Positions 40,622 to 51,652 are shown, numbered from the stretch's first letter. The stretch is 64,000 bases of DNA from CAZZNY01 sp964655935 (GCA_964655935.1 CAZZNY010000001.1:496001-560000); one strand, 5' to 3'. Numbers and translations are program-made. The notes: generated by a model not told the origin, from the sequence alone.

Positions 40622-42124
40622 ATGACTGTAAAAATTAAAAATCCCGTTCTGCTCGCCACAGTTTTCATCTGTGGTAGCAGTACGATGATTTATGAACTCG
40701 TAGGATCAAGGCTTCTTGCTCCTTTTTTATGAAATTCTATCTTCGTATGGACGAGTCTTATCGGGGCGATTCTTGCAAGCCTCAGTGTCGGTTATATTCT
40801 CTGAGGGAAGCTCGCCGATAAAAAAAGCGATATGAAAACACTTGCTTTTATCGTTTTTCTATCAGGAATGTTTGTCTTGTTTTCAGTCCTGGGAATCGAC
40901 ATTATTTATAATACTATTCACGAATTCAAGCTGAGTCCCGAATTTACTTCCCTTCTTTTGTCGCTCATTATTTTTTCTCCATCAAGCCTCTTTTTTGGAA
41001 TGATTTCACCTTATGCTATCAAACTTCAATTAAACACGCTCGATGAAACAGGGAAAACCGCGGGAAACCTTATGGCTCTTTCGACCATCGGAAGTATTAT
41101 TGGGACGTTTGCTGCTGGATATTTCATTATTCCATTTTTCGGATCGACCGAGACTGTAATAGGGCTTTCCGTTCTTCTTTTTGTTCTTTCTCTTTTTCTC
41201 TATTCTTCGGAACATAGAAATTTACGAATTCTGTTTATTGTGCTTGCTCTTTTGTTTTGATCTCTTTTTCTTTATAGTAAAAACGATAATTTTGTTCGTG
41301 CCGGAATACTCGATGTCGATTCTACATATAATCGCATTCACATCGCTCCAGGAACCGACTATCACACAGGAAAAAAAGTATTAAATCTTTCGACTGATCC
41401 ATTTGGAACACAATCTTCTATGTTTTTAGAAAGTGATGATCTCGTCTTTGAATACACAAAATTCTTTGATCTTGCCCTGCATTTTAATCCGGAAAGTAAA
41501 AAAACTCTGCTCATCTGAGGTTGTGTCTATTCTTACCCAAAATATTTTCTCAAAAATTATAATAATTCGACTATCGATGTCGTGGAAATCGATCCAGAAA
41601 TGACAAAACTTGCACAAAAATATTTTCATCTCAAACTGGATCCAAGACTTACTATCCACCATGAAGATGGCAGGATTTTTTTAAATGAATCTGAAGAAAA
41701 ATACGACACAATTCTCGTTGACGCATTTAATTCCACTTCATCTATCCCACATCATCTCACCACACAAGAAACCATTAAAAAACAATTCGATCACTTAAAC
41801 ACAAATGGTGTCGTAGTAACAAATGTTATATCGGCAATCGAAGGAAAAGATGGAGATTTTTTCCGAGCACTGTATTCGACGTATGCTTCAGTTTTTCCTC
41901 AAGTTCTCGTATTCCAAGTGTACTGAAATACTGACGGGAATTTGCTCCAAAATCTCGTCATAGTCGCTCTGAAAAACGACAAACAACCAAATCTTGAAAG
42001 CAAAAATCCACAAGCAAAAAAGCAACTCGCAAATCTTTGGACAAAATCAATCCAGCCCTATTTACCAATCCTCACAGATAATTTCGCACCAGCCGAATAT
42101 CTTCAACATCGAAGTTTGTATTAA
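40622..42124 (+). CDS. Membrane-anchored spermidine synthase-like protein
   Basis: A 500-residue fusion. Residues 1-220 carry about seven transmembrane helices in the style of the MFS-like half found in long spermidine synthases: CGSSTMIYELVGSRLLAPFL, GLSVLLFVLSLFLY. Residues 230-500 are a class I SAM-type methyltransferase fold with ESKKTLLIGGCVYSYPKYFL, VVEIDPEMTKLAQKYF, HEDGRIFL and YDTILVDAFNS, the aminopropyltransferase pattern. The canonical GGGDG loop is replaced by IGGCVYS, so the donor or acceptor may not be a classical polyamine. UGA supplies several glycines, including one in the loop. Confidence 0.85.
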
Positions 42125-42134
42125 TTTTTTCTTT

Positions 42135-42224
42135 TGTCATCCTGAATGTAATGAAGGATCCCTTATACTCAAGTGTCTTACTACACTCATCTACAAGGGA
42201 TTCTTCGCTTCACTCAGAATGACA
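42135..42224. repeat. Family B palindromic repeat
   Basis: TGTCATCCTGAATGTAATGA to CTTCACTCAGAATGACA, 90 bases, inner AAGGATCCCTTATA with TACAAGGGATTCTT. Immediately followed by a CTCAGTCTCTAAAA tract and the rnhA start. Confidence 0.85.
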
Positions 42225-42263
42225 AAGTCTCTCAGTCTCTAAAACTCTAATCTTCTTTTTTCC

Positions 42264-42686
42264 ATGAAATTAATCGTCTACACTGACTGATGAGCGCGCG
42301 GTAATCCCGGTTCTGCTGGACTTGGAGTTTTTATCACCGATGGGGCTGGACACAAAATCGAGGCACGATACAAATCACTCTGAGTAGCAACAAACAATCA
42401 AGCTGAATGTCTCGGAGCTTTTCATGGGATCAAGCGAGCCATCGAGCTCGGTGCTACTGAGATCAATCTTCACATGGATAGCGAACTCGTCATTCACCAA
42501 CTTTCTGGGAAATTTAAGATCAAAAACCCTGAACTCAAAATAATCTATAAAGATATCTCCGAACTTCTCGCGAACTGGACCGGACATATCACATACACAC
42601 ATATCCGACGGGAGAAAAACAAGGAAGCGGACAGACTCAGTAATGTCGCGATGGATAAAAATGAAATATCAAAAAACGAGCAGTAA
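42264..42686 (+). CDS. rnhA: Ribonuclease HI
   Basis: A 140-residue RNase HI that removes the RNA strand of RNA-DNA hybrids. It opens with YTDGGARGNPGSAGLG, where the GG is TGATGA, and carries the four acidic residues: Asp8, the Glu of NQAECLGAF, the Asp of HMDSELVIHQL and the Asp of KEADRLSN. This is the short, bacterial/archaeal form without the basic protrusion of E. coli. The gene's terminator begins inside the last codons. Confidence 0.95.
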
Positions 42687-42700
42687 TTTGCTCGTTTTTT
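42671..42700. terminator. Terminator overlapping the end of rnhA
   Basis: AAAAAACGAG, a ten-base loop holding the stop codon, then CTCGTTTTTT. It serves rnhA and probably the convergent phosphatase gene. Confidence 0.85.
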
Positions 42701-42711
42701 GTATCAAAGTT

Positions 42712-43329
42712 TTATACTATTCGATTCGTCGGATAATTCCCTAGTAAATCTCCAAGATATCAAACCTCGTTTTCCACGACCATATTCCAATTATCGTCGA
42801 TTTTTTCGAGTATAGTGAGTGCAGCATTTGGCTGTCATGGTACTTGTTTGAGTCTTGAGACATCCACTCATAGAAGAAAAGCGACTATTCTTCTATTTAT
42901 AGCTGCATGAGCGACAATCAATATTTTTTCATGATTTTTATGTTTCTTTTCGATCATTTTTACAAAATTTTCTGCACGCTTTTGAAACTCTTCATCCGTC
43001 TCACCGTCCGTATGGAGTCAAAACTCCTTATCATGCTCATCGCATTCCTCGACTGTCAGTCCTGCATAACTTCAGATATTTTTTTCTTGTAAATCTGCAG
43101 TATATACGATCGGAAGTTCCTGATTCAATTCAATGAGAGTAAGCGCTGTCTCCACGGCCCGTCCCCGATCACTACAATAAACAGCGTCGAATCACTCATT
43201 CTGAAGTCGAATCGCAAGTTTTTTTGCCTGCGTAATACCAAGTTCTGTGAGCTTTCCATGGCGTTGCCCTTGCATTCTACGAGCGACATTATCGATAGTT
43301 TGTCCGTGGCGGGTAATATAAAGAAGCAT
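42712..43329 (-). CDS. Histidine phosphatase / phosphoglycerate-mutase-fold protein
   Basis: A 205-residue histidine phosphatase with an intact active site: phospho-acceptor His in YITRHGQTIDN at residues 4-14, CSDRGRAVETALTL, the Glu of DLQEKNIGSYAG and the second His in ILIVAHAAINRRIVAF. Family members hydrolyse phosphate from sugars, nucleotides or cobalamin precursors; the substrate cannot be read from sequence. UGA glycines include NEGFDAV and FGLHTD. It starts 18 bases after a degenerate paralogue, so the two appear to be a tandem pair in one operon. Confidence 0.92.
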
Positions 43330-43347
43330 GTGCTATAAGATTGAGAA

Positions 43348-43878
43348 TTATTTTGACATATCTTCAAGATGGCTCGTATCATTCTCGATAATAATCTGTA
43401 CCGGTCAAACAGTCGGAACATCATAAGCTGAGATAGCCGCATCATCTTGTCTTATGACTCGATCGATATTATCTCAATATCGAAGCATAATTGCGACTAA
43501 TGCTTGATTCACTTCAGAATCTGCAACTATTACATAATTGGAATCTTCGGTTGTTTTTCAAAGATTATCTTTAATATAACCCCAGAGTGCCTGAGCTTGC
43601 TCAGGAATACTAAGACTATCCACTCAATCCTCTTGAATAAAGGGTTCGAACATACTCTGTTTCTTGTCACCGCTTGGTTCATTCCATAGAACAATATCAG
43701 CAGCTGTTTCTTGTGCTCAAGCAAGGTGAGTAGTAAATATTTTATTAAAAACAATATCTGTAAATTTTCATGCAATGAGCTCTGCTTGTTTATTTCCTTT
43801 TTTTGAAAGTGCCAATACGTCGTCTTCTCGTATTGTTTTAGCCTCCAATTCCCCAGGTGTAACAATGTAAAATCGCAT
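43348..43878 (-). CDS. Degenerate histidine-phosphatase-fold protein (probable pseudoenzyme)
   Basis: A 176-residue protein with the outline of a histidine phosphatase but without the catalytic residues. The RHG position reads MRFYIVTPGELEAKTIRED, the later TA motif is THLAGAQETAADIV, and the HG near the end is replaced by VIVADSEVNQALVAIMLRY. It ends VPTVGPVQIIIENDTSH. The frame is open with six UGA glycines, so it is not a pseudogene. Being adjacent to an intact family member, it may be a regulatory or binding-only relative. The assignment depends on fold-level pattern. Confidence 0.65.
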
Positions 43879-43942
43879 GTTTTTTATAATTACTGCTAAT
43901 AATTCTGAATTATAGATTATCTATATATTTGTCAATGATTTT

Positions 43943-45058
43943 CTAGATTTCCAAGGTTGTTTTAATTATCTCTTTTAATTCTTCAATTCCTCCTTTTTCT
44001 TGTGCTGAGATAAAAATCGGGTCAAGATGAGCAAAAGCGTATTTAAGTTCGAGGATTTTATCAGGTGAGACAAGATCGATCTTGTTAAATACATTGATTC
44101 GTCTCTGCGTCGCACCAATCTGTGTGAGAATCTTCTCGACTACTTCTATCTTATCTGCTACTCTCGGATCCGAAGCATCAATCACATGAATGAGAATATC
44201 TGATTCGATAGAATCTTCGAGTGTCGAAGAAAACGCTTTGATAAGATTCGGTGGCAAATCTCTGATGAATCCGATCGTATCGTTTACGAGGACTTCCGTT
44301 CCTTTTCCTTCTGGATTTTCATAATACATTTTTCAGACACTCGTCCCAAGGGTCGCAAAAAGCTTATTTTCAGCGAGTACTCACTTGTGAGTAAAAACAT
44401 TCATAAGACTCGATTTTCCTGCGTTCGTGTATCCGACGATTCCGATCGTTTTAAATCCTTTTCGGGTTCGTGACTGTCGATGTTGTGCACGGGTTTTTTC
44501 GTATTTTTCGAGTTGTTCAACGATTTTTAATTCTTGATGACGAAGATGTCGTTTCATAATCTCAGTGTTCGTCTCTCACTGTCATCGCATTCCAGATCAG
44601 CCACCACTACTTCCTCATCACTGATTCGAGAGTTCCATTCCCATACCATAGATTCGCGGTCACATATGTTTGATACTTGCGAGCTCGACCTGGAGTCTTG
44701 CTTCCGGAGAGCGTGCATGAAGCTGAAAAATCTTCAAAATAAGATCGACTCGATCCCACGCTTGAATCTTCGATTTATTTTCCCTGAAGTATTCATTGAT
44801 ATGATAAATCTGAGCTGGTTTTAGAATATTTCCGATAACGACAAGATCGACTCACATCTCTTCTCCGAGCGTGAGAATCTCTTCGAGTTTTCCTTGTCCG
44901 ACATATGTCGCATAATCTGGAGTCTCGCGCTTCTGCACTTTTCGCACCACGACAAGAGATCCGTAGGTATTTACAAGATTCTCAACTTCATCGAGACGGA
45001 TATCAAGATCCTCACGAGAAAGATTGTTCGGAGCGACATCTACAATAATTGCTTGCAT
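43943..45058 (-). CDS. hflX: GTPase HflX
   Basis: A 371-residue ribosome-associated GTPase. The N-terminal HflX domain ends in VELASIKHMGPRIYGMG, the Gly-rich linker GGGSSGGGSGMRGQGETNTE contains several UGA glycines, and a coiled helix follows. The G domain has G1 GIVGYTNAGKSSLM, the switch TLGTSVGKM, G3 DTIGFIRDLP, G4 FNKIDLV and G5 ISAQEKGG. HflX splits stalled or hibernating ribosomes after stress. It is shorter than E. coli HflX because it lacks the C-terminal extension. Confidence 0.96.
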
Positions 45059-45143
45059 TGTTTTTAGTTAGTTACAAGAGTTATTATATCTGACTCACCC
45101 TAGAAAGCAACAATGACTTGCATTAAATAAAAAAAATATATAC

Positions 45144-45171
45144 TTGGCTATCAATTCTTGTAAAATATATA
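45144..45171 (+). promoter_or_regulatory. Promoter of the gene at 45213
   Basis: TTGGCT at 45144-45149 and TATATA at 45166-45171, spacer 16. Confidence 0.45.
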
Positions 45172-45212
45172 AAAGTGTGATAAAGTACCTTCTGTAATAA
45201 ATAAGAAAAAAT

Positions 45213-45635
45213 ATGAACTCTCTCAAAACACAAGATACACTTGATTGAAGTATTGTTACATTCAATTCTAGCTGAGAAAATGAACGATTAATACAACAAA
45301 AAAGAGATCACTTAGGAAAGCTTTGCTTTCCTAAGTGGTTATTTATGAATGAACTTTCTCGTGGTTGGGAGAAATTACAAAAAGAAATGACTTTACCAAA
45401 AGAGTATCCAAATTGTCATGATTATAGTGCTTTTCATGTTTTTATTGGTAGTCAAGCAAATACACCAAAACAAAAAAGTACTGCAATGGAATCAAAAATT
45501 CTTGAGCTCCTTGAAGATCGTATACAATTTTTTACGCGAATGAGAACTCGATATAATCAAAAAATCGAAAATACTCTTAATCTCTCTAATCTGATTCCTA
45601 CAAAAAAAGCTTACAAGAGCGATCGAGCAGCTTAA
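45213..45635 (+). CDS. Hypothetical protein with an internal RNA hairpin
   Basis: A 140-residue soluble protein, MNSLKTQDTLDGSIVTFNSS..., with a helical C-terminal part (ESKILELLEDRIQFFTRMRT). A perfect hairpin, CACTTAGGAAAG/CTTTCCTAAGTG at 45309-45336, lies 40 codons in, and a second ATG at 45345 (MNELSRGWEKLQKEM) follows it. So the protein may instead be 96 residues, with the first part acting as a leader. UGA glycines occur only before the hairpin (two). No family recognised. The fall-off of UGA after the hairpin is compatible with either start. Confidence 0.6.
45309..45336 (+). promoter_or_regulatory. Perfect hairpin in the coding or leader region
   Basis: CACTTAGGAAAG, a short CTTTG-type loop, CTTTCCTAAGTG, followed by GTTATTTATG. 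It could mask or expose the downstream ATG at 45345. Confidence 0.6.
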
Positions 45636-45673
45636 ATAAAATATAGAATATTTCAAATTTCTTGTGTATAAAC

Positions 45674-45711
45674 AATAATTTCCCACCTCACTTGAGATGG
45701 GAAATTATTTT
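45674..45711 (+). terminator. Terminator
   Basis: AATAATTTCCCA pairs with TGGGAAATTATT, followed by TTT. It ends the gene at 45213 and faces the tRNA-Gln gene. Confidence 0.85.
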
Positions 45712-45749
45712 CTTCGTTTACTTTTAACTTTCGACTTTTAACTATATTT

Positions 45750-45823
45750 TGGTTGGGGATGAGGGATTCGAACCCCCGATGGCGGATTCAGAGTCCACAG
45801 CCTTACCGCTTGGCGAATCCCCA
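45750..45823 (-). tRNA. tRNA-Gln (anticodon CTG)
   Basis: Acceptor TGGGGAT pairs with ATCCCCA, D arm GCCAAGCGGTAAGGC, anticodon loop CTCTGAA with anticodon CTG (reads CAG), T arm with GGGTTCGAATCCC, discriminator A and encoded CCA. Overall closely resembles bacterial tRNA-Gln. A TTGACT -35 box (45891-45896) lies upstream on the minus strand. Confidence 0.95.
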
Positions 45824-45869
45824 ATATAGAACAAAATTTTAACTTGCTTCTTTTTAAAAAAGCAGGGTC

Positions 45870-45896
45870 ATATTATCGTTTTTGATAAAAAGTCAA
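45870..45896 (-). promoter_or_regulatory. Promoter of tRNA-Gln
   Basis: TTGACT at 45891-45896 and TAATAT at 45870-45875 on the minus strand, spacer 15. Confidence 0.55.
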
Positions 45897-45981
45897 GGAT
45901 AAGTTTTTGAAAGTAAAATTTACTTCGCAAAAAATACCTATATAATTTTGTCACCGTATTCTTTATTATTCGTCTGTATCT

Positions 45982-46233
45982 ATGGCACTCTTGTGAAGAA
46001 TTCTTATTTCCATTATCGGAATCACCTTTTCTGTAATACTTATAAAATACCGAAAAGTAGTTATGGATTGGACTGGACACTGGGCTTGGGCAAATCACGT
46101 ATGAGGTACTGCTAATGCTATCGTACTTATCGCTCTCGTCATAATGTTTCTCAGTATTGCCTACCCTACAGGAGCAATTGATGATTTCTTAAAACCTCAA
46201 GCAAAAAATACACCGACAACTCAAGCGGAATAA
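45982..46233 (+). CDS. Small membrane protein
   Basis: An 83-residue protein with two predicted transmembrane helices, residues 3-22 (LLGRILISIIGITFSVILIK) and about 46-62 (ANAIVLIALVIMFLSIAYP), joined by a Trp-rich loop (VVMDWTGHWAWANHVGGT). It ends in a short polar tail. Three UGA glycines. No family recognised. It is 31 bases upstream of the S41 protease and on the same strand, so it may act with it. Confidence 0.75.
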
Positions 46234-46264
46234 TCACATTCTAATTTCTCATCTATTTTTTCTT

Positions 46265-47842
46265 ATGTTCAAAAAAATCACCCATCTTTTTCTTATTCTC
46301 GTATTGTTATTTTCGAGTTCTTTTTCACTCAATGTTTTTGCTGCAACAACAAAACTCAGCGAACAGAGCGAGCTGCTTGATATATCGAAATACAACAAAG
46401 AAAAACTCGAACAATCCGTGACACTCCGTCAGCTTTTTTACGTCTATTTTTCTATCGTATGAGAAGGGATTCCCGAAAGCTATAAATACATTAAGCTTGA
46501 ATTCCAGAATATTACCCCATGATCAGAGCTCTATAAAGCTCTTCAAAAGGGAGTATATCTTGATCTCGTAAATAATCGAGCTACCAATCTCGATCTTGAT
46601 CGTACTGCATCCGAAGATAGTTTTGCAAAAATGATTCGATCAAATTTTGGTACTGAGATCGCCTATACTCAAGGATCTCCACTCAAACTTCGTACGATTC
46701 TTGAAGTACTGAATAATATAAATGAGGAGAGTCAAAGACAGGAAGAAGAAGCTAACGGTGATAAATATACCATTACGAATGTTTCAAATTTTCCAGTTCT
46801 CGACGATGCCTTCGTAAGAATCAAGAACTGACACTACGATGGAGAAAAATTCAAAGATGAAGTCCTAATTCAAGGGGCAATCAGTGGAATGGCAGATGCT
46901 ACAAAAGACAAACATACAGTCTATTTCCCACCCGTAGCTGCAAAATCATTTCATGATGAACTCGGATGAGAATTCGAAGGAATCGGTGCTAATATCGATA
47001 TGCTCAAGCCTGGACAACTCCGCGTCATCTCTCCACTTCCAGGATCGCCAGCAGAAAAAATCGGTGTTAAAAGTGGTGATCTCATCAAAAAAATCGATGA
47101 TACTATAGTAACTGAAGATATGAGTCTGAGCGATGCTGTGTCTATTATTAAGTGACCTGCAAATTCCACCGTAAAACTCACAATTGATCGAAATGGAATC
47201 GAGGTTATTCTCGTAATTACACGAGCAAAGATCATCATCAAATATGTCGAAGATAAGAAACTGGAAAATAATGATTACTATATCAAAATTAACACTTTCG
47301 GTGCAGGAACTTCACGCGATTTTCATGAAGCAGTGAAACGAATGGCAAAGGAAAATTATGTCAGAAAAGTAATCATCGATCTTCGAAATAACCCAGGAGG
47401 AAGTCTCGATGAAGTAACGAATATCTTGAATCTCTTTGTTCCAGCTGATCAAAGCGTAGTACATATAAAACTCAGGAATTACGCAACTGATATCAATTCC
47501 ATTTGAGAGAATCTCTACGCTTTCGATAGAGCTCGGATTATCATTCTTCAGAACGAATGAAGCGCTTCAGCATCAGAGATTATGGCAGGAACCATTAAAG
47601 ACTACCTTCCTTCCACTACCATTATCGGTACAAAATCCTATGGAAAATGATCAGTCCAAAGCATCGAAGATTATACCGACGGATCTACCCTCAAATATAC
47701 AATCGCAAAATGGTTTACCGGAAAAAATCAAATCTGAATCGACGGTACAGGAATAAAACCTGACATCGAAGTAAAAGTGGATGAAGCACAAAAGACAAAT
47801 GGAATCGACAACCAGCTTGAATACGCAAAAAATATGCAATAA
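46265..47842 (+). CDS. ctpA: C-terminal processing peptidase, S41 family
   Basis: A 525-residue exported protease. A signal peptide (HLFLILVLLFSSSFSLNVFAA) is followed by a helical region, then a PDZ domain at about 235-315 (GGEFEGIGANIDMLKPGQL, GSPAEKIGVKSGDLIKKIDD). The S41 core has DLRNNPGGSLDEV, the nucleophile Ser in NEGSASASEIMAG (its first Gly by UGA) and the catalytic Lys in GTKSYGKGSVQ. It acts outside the cytoplasm, trimming or degrading exported proteins from their C-termini, and may process the many exported proteins of this window. Confidence 0.95.
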
Positions 47843-47863
47843 TTCATTTTTTCTTTCCAGGGG

Positions 47864-47890
47864 GTCCCCATAGTTTTATGGGGATTTTTT
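47864..47890 (+). terminator. Terminator of the S41 protease gene
   Basis: TCCCCATA, loop GTTT, TATGGGGA, then six T. Confidence 0.9.
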
Positions 47891-48023
47891 ATAACTGTCG
47901 AGGAATATACTTATTTTTCCTTGCATTCAGTGAATTATAGTCTACAATAAGTCATGTATATTTTGCGAATCAAAACATACATGACCACAAGAAAATCATT
48001 TTATTTTTTTATTTTTTTGTTCT

Positions 48024-49673
48024 ATGAATACAAAAAAAGCTCTGAGTCTCCTCTCAGTTTTAGCTCTTTCTATGAGCATCTTTCCTGGAGCTCATGCCGA
48101 TTATGATGCAGAAGGAAATTATACCCCACCAGCAAAAATTGCACGACTCATAAAACTAGAACCACGAATTACAAAATACCTCGATAGCCAAATCACAAAA
48201 CTTCAATCTATAGAGGATATTCAACTCAAGAAATTATATATTTTTGAGGCTACCACCAAAAAACAAGCGGTTCTCGATGTCTTTTCTCAAATGGAATATG
48301 CTTATTCTGATGATCAGTATGGAGATTATATGTCCAGCCTAAGAATCACGGCAGTAAGTTTTCAAAAAACTATCAAAGAAGCTCTTTCTGCAAAAGAACA
48401 GAAAATCAATCCTTTCGTAATTACGGCTGATGAACAAACAAAAGTAGAGTCCACACTTCTTACGACCCAAAAAGATATTGTCGGATACCTCAAAAAGGCT
48501 CTTCAAATGTACAACGACGATATGAAATCCGATAGTCCATCAGTGTTTCATTTTGAAAACGAAATGTGAAAAGTGGATGTGAATTTCGAAAAGTATTCGA
48601 GTATTCTCTCTTGGGCAACTGGAAATCAGCAACTCGATCTTACAGTAACGGTAACTGTTGATCTTAAGATTCCAGGCGCATATGAGATGGACAAAGACGG
48701 TAACTGGAAACCGGGAGTCGCCCAAAAACTCACTGGAACATTCAAGATTGATGGTAGCATGAAAGTATTTGAAGATGAAATCTTTATAACTCTCAATAGT
48801 TACAGCCTTGATGCTACTTCTGATATGAAAGGTTTTGATAAACAGCTCACAGAAGCAAAAACCTATCTCGATGCATTCAAAGGAAAAACGGTAAGCATCA
48901 AGATTCCTAAGAATTCTGGACAACCCGATCGAGAAAAAATGCTTACTTCTTTCAAAAAGATTCTCGATGTTCTCGAAACACAATCACTTCTCACTCCATA
49001 CAAAAAATGGAATGGTAGCTTTGCACTCGAACCAAAGAAAGAAACAATTCAAGCTTGTACGACTGCAATAGACGAAACATTCGATGAAGCTGATTTCCTT
49101 GAGGCACGAAAATCATTCCGAACCAATCCAGTCTGGTATACACAAAAAGATACTGGTTATGAACTTCTTCTTCCAATTATGAGTAATAGTGGAAACGGAG
49201 AAATGAAACTCACATATCTTTCTGGTGAATACGACTTTACGGTAAAAACAGAAAACAAATCCAGTAAATTCAATATGGAAATCAAAAAAGATTTCTTCTC
49301 TCTCGATGCTACTGGTGAAGAAAATATGAAAGCAAATATTCTCTGGAAAGATGGACAACTCAATATTACTGCATCAGGACAGGGACAAAATCTCGAAATC
49401 ACTGGAGCTCTCACTCGAACAAATGCGAATCTGAAAGCAAAATATAACGGAAAGGAAGTGGGGACTCTCGTAATCACAGGAACAGAAACTCACTCAGAAT
49501 ATGAGCTTCATCTTTCATTCGATATTCCGAGTCCATGGAAGCTTGACTGGAAAGGAACCGCTGATATCAAACACGGAACCTTTACGATCGAGAAGCCAAA
49601 AGATGCGATCGATATCGAGACAGTTCTCCCAAAAAACTCTACGAATGAATCAATCGATCTTAATAATTTATAA
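48024..49673 (+). CDS. Secreted protein of unknown function
   Basis: A 549-residue protein. The signal peptide (MNTKKALSLLSVLALSMSIF, likely cut after AHA) is followed by a helical region to about residue 170, rich in Lys, Gln and Asp. A long beta-rich body follows, with repeated strand patterns (LDLTVTVTVDLKIPGAYEMD, NGEMKLTYLSGEYDFTVKTE, GALTRTNANLKAKYNGKEVG). It reads like a lipid-binding or large beta-cup scaffold, but no family is recognised. Only one UGA glycine (ENEMGKVDV), far fewer than in the other exported proteins, which may indicate high expression. Confidence 0.75.
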
Positions 49674-49682
49674 TAACAATAT

Positions 49683-49719
49683 AAAAAATGAATCTTGATT
49701 TCTCAAGATTCATTTTTTA
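49683..49719. terminator. Bidirectional terminator
   Basis: AAAAAATGAATCTTGA pairs with TCAAGATTCATTTTTT across a TTTC loop, between a plus-strand gene and the convergent second pilB. Confidence 0.9.
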
Positions 49720-49752
49720 TATTGTCTAAAGAACTCCTGTAAAAACTTAAAT

Positions 49753-50985
49753 CTAAATAATTTCTCACATCTTCTCATTAAGATCAGTGTAACAAATTTC
49801 TCCAGAAATAGCTTTCAATAAACCGTCTTGTTGAATATTTATCATTCATTCTTTCATGGCTTGTTCTTCTATTTCACTTCAAGATGCTTGATTAATAATA
49901 AGCTGCTTTATGGTTTTTGTGATTTCAAGAACTTCGTATACACCGATTCTTCATTTATATCCAGTAAAATTACAGTGTTCACATCAATTTTCTCCTTGTT
50001 TATAAAGAAATATATCATTACTTATTACACTAATATTTTTCAGCCTCTCTTGAATTCTTTTTAGCACAAGTGGTTCTGGAATATATTTTAATCTACAATT
50101 TGGGCAAAGTTTTCTCACAAGAGCTTGAGATACAACAAGATTCAAACCAGCTGTTATCATATGAGTATCTACTCAAAGACCCATAAGACGTTGAATGCAA
50201 TTCATGCTTGTATTCGCATGTAAAGTAGAAAACACTAAATGACCTGTAATAGCAGCTTCCACACAAAGCTTTGCAGTCTCTTTGTCTCGAATCTCACCTA
50301 CCATAATAATATCTGGGTCTTGTCGCAAGAGACTTCTGAGTCCAGTAGAAAAATCGAATCCTATCTGATGATTTATCTGTGAATGACTCACTCATTGTAT
50401 ACGATATTCGATCGGATCTTCCAATGTAACAATACTATGGTCTTTCGGATCAAATTGTTTTAACATCGTAAGAATAGTAGTTGATTTTCCTGATCCAGTT
50501 CATCAAACAATCAAGATAAGCCCATGTTTTTCTTTCAAATATTTTTGAATTTTTATACTATCATGTTTTAAAAATCATAAATTTTCAAAATTCACTTCTC
50601 GATTCGTACTATTAAGTACGCGAAAAACCGCTTTTTCTCAATAGAGTGTCGGCATCGTACTAATACGAATATAAATCTCTCCGCCATCTACACGTATTGT
50701 CATGCTTCCATCTTGTGGAAGACGAGTTTCATGCATATGTAGACCACCGAGAACTTTAATTTTTGCCATAAGATGATCCTGGTGTTTGGATGATATAATC
50801 TTATAGAGCCGAAAAACGCCTTCTATACGAAATTTTATATAAATAGTGTTTTTTTCTGGAATCATATGAATATCTGAGGCACCAAGACGCACCGCTTCGA
50901 CAAAAAGGTTTCCTAAATGTTTTTCGATATCAAAATCTTGATCTATCGGAATATCTTGAGAGTCCATGATCTGATTATCTGCCAT
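49753..50985 (-). CDS. Second PilB/GspE-type pilus assembly ATPase
   Basis: A 410-residue secretion ATPase, a paralogue of the operon pilB. The N2 domain has [20 protein letters not shown], Walker A is [17 protein letters not shown] with its first two glycines written TGATGA, the Asp box is VTLEDPIE, Walker B is [16 protein letters not shown] and the His box is [14 protein letters not shown]. The tetracysteine zinc site (CPNCRLKY...[11 protein letters not shown]) marks it as PilB/GspE rather than the retraction ATPase PilT. It is a stand-alone gene, so it may drive a second pilus-like or secretion machine, or an alternative mode of the first. Confidence 0.93.
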
Positions 50986-51148
50986 ACTGTTTTAAAAAAA
51001 TTATAACTTAGTAAAGTATATACCAATTCCTTCATGAAAGCAAAAAATCTCTTTCAAAATAACAAACAAGTAATTTGCTTTTTTAAAAAAAATTCATAGG
51101 ATCTGCTGCACAAAAACAATCTATGTTTTACTTTTTAATTTTTTTCGC

Positions 51149-51652
51149 ATGTCTCTCCAAATCTCCCCAATGCAAGATGATGATACAATAGTTACCATGG
51201 AAACAACCCATGGAACCATCACTATAAAACTCTTCCCTACTCTCGTTCCGAAGGCTTGCGAGAATTTCATAGGACTCATCAAACAATGATATTATGACGG
51301 GCTTATTTTCCACCGAATCATAAAGGATTTTATGGTACAAGGTGGCGATCCGACTGGAACTTGAATGGGCGGAAAAAGCTTCTTTGGTGATAAATTTGAA
51401 GATGAATTTTCTAGTGAACTCACTCACATCCAAGGGGCTCTTTCTATGGCAAATGCAGGAAAAAATACGAATGGAAGTCAGTTTTTCATCGTCCATGCCA
51501 AATCCACTCCTTGGCTCAATAATCGACATTCGGTATTCTGACAAGTGGTAGAATGACTCAAGATAGTCGACGATATCGCTCACGAACGAGTCGATCATAA
51601 TGATAAACCAGTCGGTGATGTAAAAATTATTACCATGACAGTAAACAAATAA
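51149..51652 (+). CDS. Peptidyl-prolyl cis-trans isomerase, cyclophilin type
   Basis: A 167-residue cytoplasmic cyclophilin with no signal peptide. It has [20 protein letters not shown], the catalytic [20 protein letters not shown], the binding motif [10 protein letters not shown] and the Trp of [15 protein letters not shown]. It speeds up proline isomerisation during protein folding. Five UGA glycines, for example at KQGYYDG and VFGQV. The start at 51149 is the first ATG. A very strong terminator follows and overlaps the stop codon of the convergent histidine kinase gene. Confidence 0.95.

Noticed and set aside
3369..45823. tRNA-Gly(UCA) needed to read UGA
   Set aside because: Only tRNA-Asn and tRNA-Gln could be found in the window; the UGA decoder must be elsewhere.
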